A stretch of 6,530 nucleotides of DNA. Origin: an uncultured Lachnospiraceae bacterium (GTDB lineage Bacteria > Bacillota > Clostridia > Lachnospirales > Lachnospiraceae). The notes beneath the pieces are model-generated. The model saw nothing but the letters and a program-made list of their open reading frames with translations, ran no database searches and was not told the origin of the DNA. The stretch is taken from the NCBI GenBank assembly GCA_902783395.1, contig CACZRA010000053.1, positions 1-6,530 on the forward strand, read 5' to 3'. Every line of letters starts with the position of its first letter. The stretch's first letter is position 1. Made by a program: the position numbers and the translations under genes. Positions 1 through 5,756 of this stretch are shown here, piece after piece.

Positions 1-444
1 GAGGTTTCTCTCAAGCTTTGCAAGCTCCTTCTGAAGAAGTGCCACCTCCTTCTTGGGAAGCTTTTCAAAGGTTCCGTCCTCCTTCATCGCCTCAATATCC
101 TTAAGCCTCTTGACTCTTGATTTGATGGTGTCGAAGTTGGTGAGCATGCCGCCCAGCCATCTCTCATTCACGTAGAACATACCGCAGCGCTCTGCTTCCG
201 TCCTGATCGCCTCCTGTGCCTGCTTCTTGGTACCGACAAAAAGAATGGTCCCTCCGTTTGCTACTATATCGCCGACAGCGTTGTAGGCTTCATCAACAAG
301 TCCCACGCTCTTTTGAAGGTCGATAATATAGATTCCGTTCCTTTCCGTATAGATATACGGTGCCATCTTGGGGTTCCATCTCCTGGTCTGATGTCCGAAG
401 TGTACGCCGGCTTCCAGAAGCTGCTTCATTGAAATAATACTCAT
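1..444 (-). CDS. rpsB: 30S ribosomal protein S2, N-terminal 148 codons (runs off the left edge)
   Basis: Ribosomal protein S2 is a component of the 30S subunit that binds late in assembly and helps bring S1 to the ribosome in many bacteria. The translation begins MSIISMKQLLEAGVHFGH and continues with RRWNPKMAPYIY, IIDLQKSV, ILFVGTKKQAQEAI, YVNERWLGGMLTNF and TIKSRVKRL, all diagnostic of S2. The frame is open to position 1, giving 148 of the roughly 240-250 residues usual for the family; the C-terminal part lies outside the window. The start is the ATG at 442-444, preceded by a perfect AAGGAGG (454-460) seven to nine bases upstream. It is separated from the motility genes by 200 bases carrying its own promoter and a structured leader. 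In B. subtilis rpsB also follows the sigD-swrB end of the fla/che operon and is followed by tsf. The identification is very secure. Confidence 0.98.
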   Translation of the reverse strand, partial: MSIISMKQLLEAGVHFGHQTRRWNPKMAPYIYTERNGIYIIDLQKSVGLVDEAYNAVGDIVANGGTILFVGTKKQAQEAIRTEAERCGMFYVNERWLGGMLTNFDTIKSRVKRLKDIEAMKEDGTFEKLPKKEVALLQKELAKLERNL

Positions 445-471
445 TGCAAAAATCCTCCTTTTGGTTTTGCA
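445..471 (-). promoter_or_regulatory. rpsB Shine-Dalgarno hairpin
   Basis: A perfect 7-bp inverted repeat, TGCAAAA (465-471) and TTTTGCA (445-451) read on the minus strand, encloses a 13-nt loop containing the rpsB Shine-Dalgarno AAGGAGG (454-460). The 3' arm ends at the base immediately before the ATG. As RNA, the ribosome-binding site would be displayed in a loop, with the stem abutting the start codon. The repeat is seen directly; its regulatory effect is inferred. Confidence 0.6.
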
Positions 472-602
472 TCCACATCCTTCGTCACGCTTCAACCCGT
501 CTTGTCAAGAGAGCACCACAGAAGCGCCGTATCCGGATATGTGATAATAAAAAATAGTTTCCGTCCGTGCAGTACGGATCTGAACCAAATCCATTTGCAC
601 AA
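445..602 (-). promoter_or_regulatory. rpsB 5' leader, candidate cis-regulatory RNA
   Basis: The predicted transcript begins around 600-604, leaving about 158 nt of untranslated leader. Visible pairings, given as plus-strand coordinates, are: a 5-bp hairpin 564-568 with 574-578; a 6-bp stem 488-493 with 521-526, extendable by one G-U pair; a small 4-bp hairpin inside it (500-503 with 507-510); an outer 4-bp pairing 477-480 with 535-538; and the Shine-Dalgarno hairpin 445-471. The extreme 5' end (583-589 and 594-599) is also complementary to both flanks of the Shine-Dalgarno (460-466 and 445-450), which competes with the local hairpin. Autoregulation of S2 synthesis through its leader is known in gammaproteobacteria, but I do not recognise this fold as a described family. 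It is a candidate only. Confidence 0.5.
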
Positions 603-608
603 ATAGAA

Positions 609-637
609 ACTATAACACAATGGTACGCTGTTTTCAA
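609..637 (-). promoter_or_regulatory. Sigma-A promoter for rpsB
   Basis: Read on the minus strand, a TTGAAA -35 box (632-637) is followed by a 17-bp spacer and a TATAGT -10 box (609-614). The spacer ends in TGT, so the -10 is preceded by an extended TGn element. Five of six bases match consensus in each box. Transcription should start near 600-604. The -35 begins only eight bases after the stop codon of the preceding gene. This is the expected housekeeping promoter for rpsB, independent of the motility operon. Confidence 0.8.
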
Positions 638-644
638 CACATTA

Positions 645-1325
645 TCACTGTTTTGTAGTCAGTATTTCTCCCATTTCCGCGGCCGAGGCTCCTCTGGGGA
701 TAGGATGGGAGCCGATTACAAGCCGCCTGTCATATCCTGAAAGCACAAGATATGAATCAAACTGATGAGCATCCGTTACGAGACCTGCATCGGCCATTTT
801 TGAAGCTACCGATATGGAGCTATCACCGGCATTTACCGTGATCGTGACAACGTCATCCGTGTCTCCTCCGGTATGTCCTACGGAAGCAGGCTGTTCGTCC
901 TCCTGATGTGCGGCCGCTGCTGCAGAGGGGGTATTTACTCCCTCAACGGTACTCCCCGCAGTTGCGGCAGAGTCTTCCTTTGCCGTGATCGCAGGATCCG
1001 GCTTTTCGTAGATGATCTCACCGTTGCTGCTTACGGCACCGGCACTTACCGTTCCCTCAGGCAATGCGGATGCATCCGAGACAGCTTCTTTTTCGGGAGC
1101 ATTTTCGGAGACACGGGCTGCTGCCCTGTCTTTGGCGCTGTCGGCCATATCCTGAGCCTCTTTAAGGAGCATGGAGTTTTCGGATATCATTCCGAGCTCA
1201 GCGGCTCTTTTCCTTATTTCGTCATCACTCATATTCCCCCGGGATTTATCCGACCCCAGAGACAGTATCAGCGCAGTTACAAATATACCAAGCCCGAGCC
1301 CCTTCAGATAAGACCTAAGCTTCAT
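645..1325 (-). CDS. Membrane-anchored protein with C-terminal MltG/YceG-like N-domain, no catalytic domain
   Basis: The best start is the ATG at 1323-1325, giving 226 residues that begin MKLRSYLKGLGLGIFVTALI, a short basic head followed by one membrane segment (about residues 8-24). An in-frame GTG at 1335-1337 would add four residues (MWAQ) but gives no better signal anchor. After the anchor comes SDDEIRKRAAELGM (about 33-46), then a long Ala/Ser/Glu-rich low-complexity linker (about 60-155). A compact C-terminal module follows (about 160-224: VTITVNAGDSSISVASKMA, then AHQFDSYL and the GSHPIPRGASAAEM end). That end resembles the LysM-like N-terminal substrate-recognition region of the endolytic transglycosylase MltG/YceG; the catalytic part is absent. 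An outer-face, peptidoglycan-binding role is inferred. The gene overlaps the end of the preceding gene by 11 bases (1315-1325), indicating co-transcription and coupling. It is the last gene before rpsB. Fold assignment is moderate; function is unknown. Confidence 0.75.
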   Translation of the reverse strand: MKLRSYLKGLGLGIFVTALILSLGSDKSRGNMSDDEIRKRAAELGMISENSMLLKEAQDMADSAKDRAAARVSENAPEKEAVSDASALPEGTVSAGAVSSNGEIIYEKPDPAITAKEDSAATAGSTVEGVNTPSAAAAAHQEDEQPASVGHTGGDTDDVVTITVNAGDSSISVASKMADAGLVTDAHQFDSYLVLSGYDRRLVIGSHPIPRGASAAEMGEILTTKQ

Positions 1326-2022
1326 TTGAGCCCACACCCCCGTTCAGGCTTATCGCAAGCCGCACTTCGCCTACGCCTATGCCGAGCCTTTTGGCTATAT
1401 TGACATCAGACACTCCTTCCTTGTGCAGCCGGATAACGTCTTCTCCGTAGCTTCTCGTAACAAAATTCTGGGCTGAATTATCCTTTGAGGCCGCACCGGG
1501 AAGCGCTGTCTTTCCGTTTTTATCCTTAGGCGCCGCAAACATCTTCGGGATATGAATATTTTCCGTGTTTTCTTTTTTCGGTGCAGGCTTTTGGGGAGCC
1601 GGCTTAGCGGCAGGAGCCGCTGTTTTCTCTATATTCTCTGCTTTTCTGATCGTATTTTTGAGGTCTGTGGACTTATTGTTGAGCATATCATACATAAAGA
1701 CTACTTCCTTATGGTTTCGCTCTATCTCGTCCAGCACGGTCTTGCCGTACTCATTTATGGCCATGATCTTTTCGTTCGTCAGTCTTTCAAGGGATCTGGC
1801 CGAATTGTCATGCGCGAGGGCGACCTCCTCATCGACCAGATCACGGATGCGGCGCTTGGCATCATCCAACTCATTGGCCGTGACTTCCTTCATTTTTTCG
1901 CTGAATTCTCTTCTGCCCTTAACCGAATTAATAGCTCCGTTATCCTTGCCCTCGGGAATAAAAAAGCCTAAAGCAAAAATAACTGCTCCGGCTATCAGGA
2001 GCAGTATCTGTATACCCGTCAT
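1315..2022 (-). CDS. SwrB-like / DUF6115-type membrane-anchored coiled-coil protein with HTH-like tail
   Basis: The 235-residue protein has one N-terminal membrane helix (about 3-22, TGIQILLLIAGAVIFALGFF), a long charged helical region likely to form a coiled coil (about 36-135), and a Pro/Ala/Lys linker (about 133-150). Near the C-terminus is a helix-turn-helix-like segment (about 193-226: EDVIRLHKEGVSDVNIAKRL then GIGVGEVRLAI). That layout, and the position between the sigma-28 gene and rpsB, match B. subtilis SwrB, a membrane protein that promotes flagellar type III export and swarming, although this protein is longer (SwrB is about 167 residues). The tail resembles the HTH of site-specific DNA-binding proteins, but on a membrane anchor it more likely binds protein. 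The ATG at 2020-2022 overlaps the preceding stop as ATGA. A GGAGG (2038-2042) lies 15 bases upstream, which is far, so coupled reinitiation is likely. Family call is moderate; function is inferred from position and architecture. Confidence 0.75.
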   Translation of the reverse strand: MTGIQILLLIAGAVIFALGFFIPEGKDNGAINSVKGRREFSEKMKEVTANELDDAKRRIRDLVDEEVALAHDNSARSLERLTNEKIMAINEYGKTVLDEIERNHKEVVFMYDMLNNKSTDLKNTIRKAENIEKTAAPAAKPAPQKPAPKKENTENIHIPKMFAAPKDKNGKTALPGAASKDNSAQNFVTRSYGEDVIRLHKEGVSDVNIAKRLGIGVGEVRLAISLNGGVGSNEA

Positions 2023-2333
2023 ATCGAAATGCTGAAGCCTCCCTGCTGCTTCTTGACCATTTTACCGAATGAATCCTCTTTTTTTCTTCTTCTTGCGCCT
2101 CCGTCACCGGAATACTCATTCCTGCTTCCGCCCGATGCATCCGAATCGTTCTCCGTTCCGTCGGCATTATCCTTGTTACGTACCTGATTGATATGCTCAT
2201 CTGCCTCCTGCTGGACCGCAGCTTCGCTGTTGAACTGCAAAGAAGCAGCTCTGGCCTCATCATTCATAACCGTTCCCGCGATTTCCGGGGAAGCAGTGAT
2301 CATTCCGTTAAAAAACACCGGTGCTATCGCCAT
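2019..2333 (-). CDS. Small hypothetical protein of the motility operon (104 residues)
   Basis: I cannot name a function. The protein begins MAIAPVFFNGMITASPEI, has a hydrophilic, probably helical and disordered middle rich in Asp, Glu, Asn and Ser (about 24-70), a segment NEYSGDGG (72-79), a basic cluster ARRRKK (80-85), and a short beta-like C-terminus GGFSISI. It has no signal peptide or membrane segment, so it should be cytosolic. From memory, small proteins with a P-x-FNGMI-like head, an NxYxGDGG-like segment and an F-x-I-x-I tail occur beside sigma-28 genes in Lachnospiraceae and related Clostridia; this needs a search. The ATG at 2331-2333 has AAAAGG (2342-2347) eight bases upstream. 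It lies 35 bases after fapA and overlaps the next gene by ATGA. Coding status is well supported by this packing. A role in flagellar assembly or sigma-28 control is a guess. Confidence 0.75.
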   Translation of the reverse strand: MAIAPVFFNGMITASPEIAGTVMNDEARAASLQFNSEAAVQQEADEHINQVRNKDNADGTENDSDASGGSRNEYSGDGGARRRKKEDSFGKMVKKQQGGFSISI

Positions 2334-2368
2334 AATCCAAACCTTTTACTACGTCCCTTTCAGGAAAA

Positions 2369-3997
2369 CTATATCCCCAGCATCCTCACATCTGCGCCTT
2401 CTCTTCTGAATCTGCAGTAATGGTAGTCTTTCTTGAGGGTAAGAGTCGCGTCGGAAACCATAATATGCGTTCCGGCATAAGCAATTCCGGTCACGACAAC
2501 CTCGGAAACAGTCTCATTATCAAAAGACAGCTCGAGCTCTGCAAGCTCCTCCATATTCTTGGAAAGAGTCTCCTTTTGTCCCTGTATCACCTTGTTGAGA
2601 TCCTGCATTTTTTTCAGCTGGTCGGGAGGCAGCTTTTCCCCTCGCTTTAATCTGTCCACCGATGCGAGAAGCACAGGCTCGGTACGGGCAAGAGTGGCTC
2701 TGAGTCCCTCGTTATCCTTTATGAGCTTTGCCCTTCTTGCCTTCAACGCGGGATCAACCCCTACCTCAACGGAGGTCGGAGCCCCCATATCACTTCCTAT
2801 TGTTTTTGCCTCTATCTTATTTCCCGCTCTGGCCGTTCCGCCGGTTATAAATCCCTTTCTTCCTTCGACAATTATGGAATCCTTTGCGGAAATAGTGGAA
2901 TTAAGCACAAGCTCCGACTGTATGATGCCTCCGGCCTCGACCTCTGCGGAATTTATATACTTGGCTATAACGGAATGTCCGGCCTTTATCTTACCCTTCT
3001 CCATGCCGTTTATGCCCTTTGCAACCGTGACCTGGCCTCCGGCATTGATCTCCGCGGCCTCTATCACTCCTCTGACCTCCACGTCACCGGTGACATTGAC
3101 CTTATATCCGGTTGTGATATTTCCATCCACGAGAAGATTCCCGTCATATTCTATGTCCCCTGTAGACACATCGACATTTGCAAGCTCAAGTACACTCGAT
3201 ACGAATACCATACCGTCGGTAAGACTCACATGTCCGTTGGTATCCGCCGTAAGCACGCCGTCCTCCGACAAGGTGGAGCCCTTGCTGTGCTTGATGACAG
3301 CGCTCTTCACGCTGTTTGCCATCATTATCTCGCCGAAGACATTTTTCCCCGGCTCGCCCGGTACCTCTTTATGAAGCTTCGCGAGCACCTGTCCTTCCTT
3401 GCACGCCCTTACGGAATTCAACGCGTGAAAGTCAACGGTGCCGTCCTCGTTCTTCTTGGGTCTGGCCACAGGATCGGTATCAAACATGTACTCCACATAG
3501 CCGTCTTTTCCGGGTGTGATGGGTATACCGCGGGCAAGCACATAATCCGTGCAGTATTTCTTATCCTTCAAAAATGAATTAATCGCTTCCTCATCCGGAT
3601 CGACCGCGATCTGATTGTATTTCAGGTCGTTCTTTATCTCCTCTACGCTCATCGATCCGCCGCTGACTGCGTTTTTTGAGGGATCGGATGTGCTGTTGCT
3701 CAAAGAGGGCGGATAAAAACGACAGACGACCTCCATCAGGTCATCTGATACGGTAAAGGACATGTATTCATCTACGGGCTTGATCACTTCGTTGTTGATC
3801 TTTATTGTAGATTCTTCATTCTTCTGCGCCTCTGCGAGGACCGTCATCCTGTCAAAATAAATCCTCTTAAGCGAAAGATAATCTTCTACTTCTCTGGGAT
3901 TTATCGGAGTGCCGTCTCCTTCAGCGGGAATAAAGTGTATATAAGTTCCATCCGGCTTAAGGATCAACTGAAAATATGCATTTCCTTCATTTGCCAT
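2369..3997 (-). CDS. fapA: FapA-family (DUF342) flagellar assembly protein A
   Basis: The 542-residue protein matches the DUF342/FapA family in length and layout. Residues about 1-110 form a variable head. About 115-230 contain the family core, including GKDGYVEYMF (163-172), EDGTVDF (184-190) and the GQVLAKLHKEVPGEPGKNVFG block (202-222). About 258-400 is a run of short repeats typical of a right-handed beta-helix (DGNLLVDGNI, GYKVNVTGDVEV, AAEINAGGQVTV, GKIKAGHSVIA, AEVEAGGIIQ). About 416-490 is a charged coiled coil. The end (about 495-542) returns to beta strands and the typical YCRFRREGADVRML tail. In Vibrio vulnificus FapA is needed for flagellation and binds the sugar phosphotransferase component EIIA-Glc; whether Firmicute members do so is unknown. 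It is probably cytosolic and polymerising. The ATG at 3995-3997 has AGGTGG (4005-4010) seven bases upstream. It starts 28 bases after the sigma-28 stop, so it is probably in the same operon. Confidence 0.92.
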   Translation of the reverse strand: MANEGNAYFQLILKPDGTYIHFIPAEGDGTPINPREVEDYLSLKRIYFDRMTVLAEAQKNEESTIKINNEVIKPVDEYMSFTVSDDLMEVVCRFYPPSLSNSTSDPSKNAVSGGSMSVEEIKNDLKYNQIAVDPDEEAINSFLKDKKYCTDYVLARGIPITPGKDGYVEYMFDTDPVARPKKNEDGTVDFHALNSVRACKEGQVLAKLHKEVPGEPGKNVFGEIMMANSVKSAVIKHSKGSTLSEDGVLTADTNGHVSLTDGMVFVSSVLELANVDVSTGDIEYDGNLLVDGNITTGYKVNVTGDVEVRGVIEAAEINAGGQVTVAKGINGMEKGKIKAGHSVIAKYINSAEVEAGGIIQSELVLNSTISAKDSIIVEGRKGFITGGTARAGNKIEAKTIGSDMGAPTSVEVGVDPALKARRAKLIKDNEGLRATLARTEPVLLASVDRLKRGEKLPPDQLKKMQDLNKVIQGQKETLSKNMEELAELELSFDNETVSEVVVTGIAYAGTHIMVSDATLTLKKDYHYCRFRREGADVRMLGI

Positions 3998-4025
3998 ACT
4001 CTCACCACCTGACTATAGGGGCACA

Positions 4026-4802
4026 TCATGCACCGGTTCCCAATATATCCATATATTTCCCGAGCTTCGTCTTCATTTTAGCCAGTCCTTTGATATGAAG
4101 CTGTGAAACCCTGGATTCGGAAACCTCCAAAATATTACTGATCTCTTTCAATGTCAGCTCTTCATAGTAATACAGGACAATTACTTTTCTTTCTTTTTCG
4201 GTAAGAAGCTCCAGAGCATCCGCAAGAGTCTTTTTAAGCTCTTTTTCTTCAAGGACCTCTTCCGGTCCGGCTCCGGAATCAGCTATGGTCTCTCTCCCGC
4301 CTCCACCGTCATCGGTAGAGTTTTCATTGAATTCATCAAGAGAGATAACATTCGTGACAGCCATCTGTGACTGCCAGTCAGCGTATTCGTTGTCCGTAAG
4401 GCCAAGCTCTTTCGCGACTCTTTCATCGCTTGCTGCCTCACCTGTCTCTGCTTCTATCTTCTTTATCGCGTCATCTATCTGCTTCTGCTTCTGTCTTATC
4501 GTACGCGGGATCCAGTCCATCTTACGGATCTGGTCAAGGATCGCTCCTCTTATCCTCAAAGAAGCATAAGTTTCGAATTTTACGGCTTTTGCCGGGTTGA
4601 ATTTATCTATGGCGTCTATAAGTCCGAAAACACCGTACCCGACAAGGTCATCATACTCTACGTTATATCCGAGATACATCGAGAGTCTTCCTGCGACGAC
4701 CTTCACAAGCGGAGCATATTCAACTATGATCTTTTCGCGAATCTGCGGAGACTTCGTTTTTGCGTATTCGCTCCACAGCTTCTGTCTTCCGGCATCATCC
4801 AT
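4026..4802 (-). CDS. sigD: RNA polymerase sigma-28 factor (SigD/FliA family)
   Basis: This is the alternative sigma factor that directs RNA polymerase to late flagellar, chemotaxis and autolysin promoters. With the ATG start at 4800-4802 it has 258 residues. Region 2 (about 26-96) carries EYAPLVKVVAGRL, YDDLVGYGVFGLIDAIDKF, FETYASLRIRGAILDQIRK and the MDWIPRTIR motif typical of the FliA/WhiG/SigD group. Region 3 spans about 105-155. An acidic, Gly-rich spacer follows (about 158-185), then region 4 (about 196-248) with LLTEKERKVI and the DNA-binding HTH LKEISNILEVSESRVSQLHI. An in-frame TTG at 4806-4808 would add two residues. Neither start has a good Shine-Dalgarno; the 28 bases after the preceding stop lack any AGGAGG-like run, so translation may be weak or coupled. 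The anti-sigma factor FlgM, if present, is outside the window. Confidence 0.95.
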   Translation of the reverse strand: MDDAGRQKLWSEYAKTKSPQIREKIIVEYAPLVKVVAGRLSMYLGYNVEYDDLVGYGVFGLIDAIDKFNPAKAVKFETYASLRIRGAILDQIRKMDWIPRTIRQKQKQIDDAIKKIEAETGEAASDERVAKELGLTDNEYADWQSQMAVTNVISLDEFNENSTDDGGGGRETIADSGAGPEEVLEEKELKKTLADALELLTEKERKVIVLYYYEELTLKEISNILEVSESRVSQLHIKGLAKMKTKLGKYMDILGTGA

Positions 4803-4830
4803 CAGCAATTAACCGCAGGCGGAAAATGAT

Positions 4831-5253
4831 CTATGCTTCTTCTCCGGAAGATGCCCCAGGCTCCTCCGAATCAACTTCATCATCTCCGCTTTTTCCTTTT
4901 TGTATGACATTCCCGTCTGCATCGACAGCTTCCGGGTTTGGTAATTCTATACGATCCAAAAGTACCTTGACTATCTCGCCTGCGATAAGAAAAACAACAA
5001 GACTTGCAAGTATGAGCAGAAGCGACTTTTTGAAATCCAGCTGCTGAACAAATACATCAGCTGTAACTATACCGCCTCCGAGTAAAGTAACTACAGCAGG
5101 TACCGGTTTGGTCTTAAGATGAACAGGCTCTGCCTTTCTTTCTCTGGCTATGGTCGTTGAAGGATCAGCCACAAAGGCTTTTCCGTCCCCGGAAGCCTCG
5201 CTGCCTTCAACACTGGTTACACTTACGCCATCAGCCTGACCATCTTCATTCAT
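4831..5253 (-). CDS. Hypothetical two-helix membrane protein between cheD and sigD
   Basis: I do not recognise a family or function. The 140-residue protein has a hydrophilic Gly/Ser/Asp/Glu head (about 1-35), a basic stretch RERKAEPVHLKTKP (37-50), a membrane segment (about 51-69, VPAVVTLLGGGIVTADVFV), a very short QQLDFKK turn, a second, strongly hydrophobic segment (about 77-99, SLLLILASLVVFLIAGEIV), and an acidic tail (about 103-140) ending SSGEEA. Under the positive-inside rule both ends should face the cytoplasm. It lacks a periplasmic or catalytic domain, so it may act as an anchor or adaptor. The ATG at 5251-5253 overlaps the cheD stop as ATGA, and sigD follows 28 bases later, so it is part of the operon. 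B. subtilis has no gene at this position. Coding status is good from tight packing; function is unknown. Confidence 0.75.
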   Translation of the reverse strand: MNEDGQADGVSVTSVEGSEASGDGKAFVADPSTTIARERKAEPVHLKTKPVPAVVTLLGGGIVTADVFVQQLDFKKSLLLILASLVVFLIAGEIVKVLLDRIELPNPEAVDADGNVIQKGKSGDDEVDSEEPGASSGEEA

Positions 5254-5735
5254 ATGGTCTTAGGCGGTTTACCCACCGCTTTGATTATATAATCTCCTGT
5301 TTCCGGATAGAACTCAACAGTACGTCCGTAATTCAGCCCTGTATCCTCCGCACGGATAGGTATCTTGAGTTCCGCGAGCTTTTTCTTTACGGCAGCCACA
5401 TTCCTGTCGCCTACTTTCACAAGTGACGAATTCTGCTGCATTGCAAACATCTGGGCACCGCCTGCGATCTTTGCGATCATCCTGGACCTTATGGCTCCGG
5501 CCTTTTCCATCTGACGTACAAGCTCTTCTACACCTGTATCGGCAAATTTTGCAATATTCGAATTATTCTTGATCTCTTTTGAGTCCGGAAGCATCACATG
5601 AGCAAGTCCGCCTACTTTATTGGAGGTATCCCGGATAGCCACGCCGACACAGGAACCAAGTCCAAGTGTCGTGATGCTGTTTGGGCTGATGCAGAGCTTT
5701 AAGTCAGCCATGCCTACTTTTATCATCTCAGCCAT
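5250..5735 (-). CDS. cheD: Chemoreceptor glutamine deamidase CheD
   Basis: CheD deamidates specific glutamines in methyl-accepting chemotaxis proteins and, in Firmicutes and Thermotoga, binds CheC and stimulates its phosphatase activity. The 161-residue length is normal for the family. The catalytic Cys lies in TTLGLGSCVGVAIRD at residue 29, with His46 in GGLAHVMLPDS and Thr23 just upstream. The spacing matches the Cys-His-Thr triad known from Thermotoga CheD (Cys27, His44, Thr21). The family motif AKIAGGAQMF and the C-terminal EDTGLNYGRTVEFYPETG are also present. The enzyme should be active and cytosolic at receptor clusters. The ATG at 5733-5735 has TAGGAG (5743-5748) seven bases upstream. 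It lies 21 bases after cheC and overlaps the following membrane-protein gene by four bases. Confidence 0.97.
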   Translation of the reverse strand: MAEMIKVGMADLKLCISPNSITTLGLGSCVGVAIRDTSNKVGGLAHVMLPDSKEIKNNSNIAKFADTGVEELVRQMEKAGAIRSRMIAKIAGGAQMFAMQQNSSLVKVGDRNVAAVKKKLAELKIPIRAEDTGLNYGRTVEFYPETGDYIIKAVGKPPKTI

Positions 5736-5756
5736 ATATAAACTCCTACATGATTT

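Noticed and set aside
18..28. The string tgcaagctcc occurring in rpsB and again near 2537 in fapA
   Set aside because: Both copies lie in coding sequence for common residues and have no extended similarity; a chance match rather than a repeat element.
293..478. A 61-codon minus-strand frame crossing the rpsB start
   Set aside because: It overlaps rpsB in another frame, has no independent support, and its start region lies in the rpsB leader.
503..508. Perfect TTGACA on the minus strand within the rpsB leader
   Set aside because: No TATAAT-like hexamer lies 16-18 bases downstream; it is probably part of the leader's inner hairpin.
549..578. Hairpin 564-578 followed by a run of six U (549-554), considered as a terminator or attenuator in the leader
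   Set aside because: The stem is only five or six pairs and the U-run starts about nine bases after it, so it does not fit an intrinsic terminator.
873..2035. Plus-strand open frames of 139-176 codons (873-1403, 1552-1971, 1565-2035)
   Set aside because: They are antisense to the tightly packed, overlapping genes at 645-1325 and 1315-2022, overlap one another in different frames, and have no recognisable domain.
2021..2045. TTCGATAT on the minus strand, resembling the sigma-28 -10 element GCCGATAT
   Set aside because: No TAAA-like -35 occurs at the expected 15-base spacing, and it falls at a coupled gene junction. No convincing sigma-28 promoter was found in the window.
2559..3374. A 271-codon open frame on the plus strand, antisense to fapA
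   Set aside because: It lies wholly inside the securely identified fapA gene, its product is a Ser/Pro/Leu-rich sequence typical of a frame opposite a real gene, and it shows no recognisable domain.
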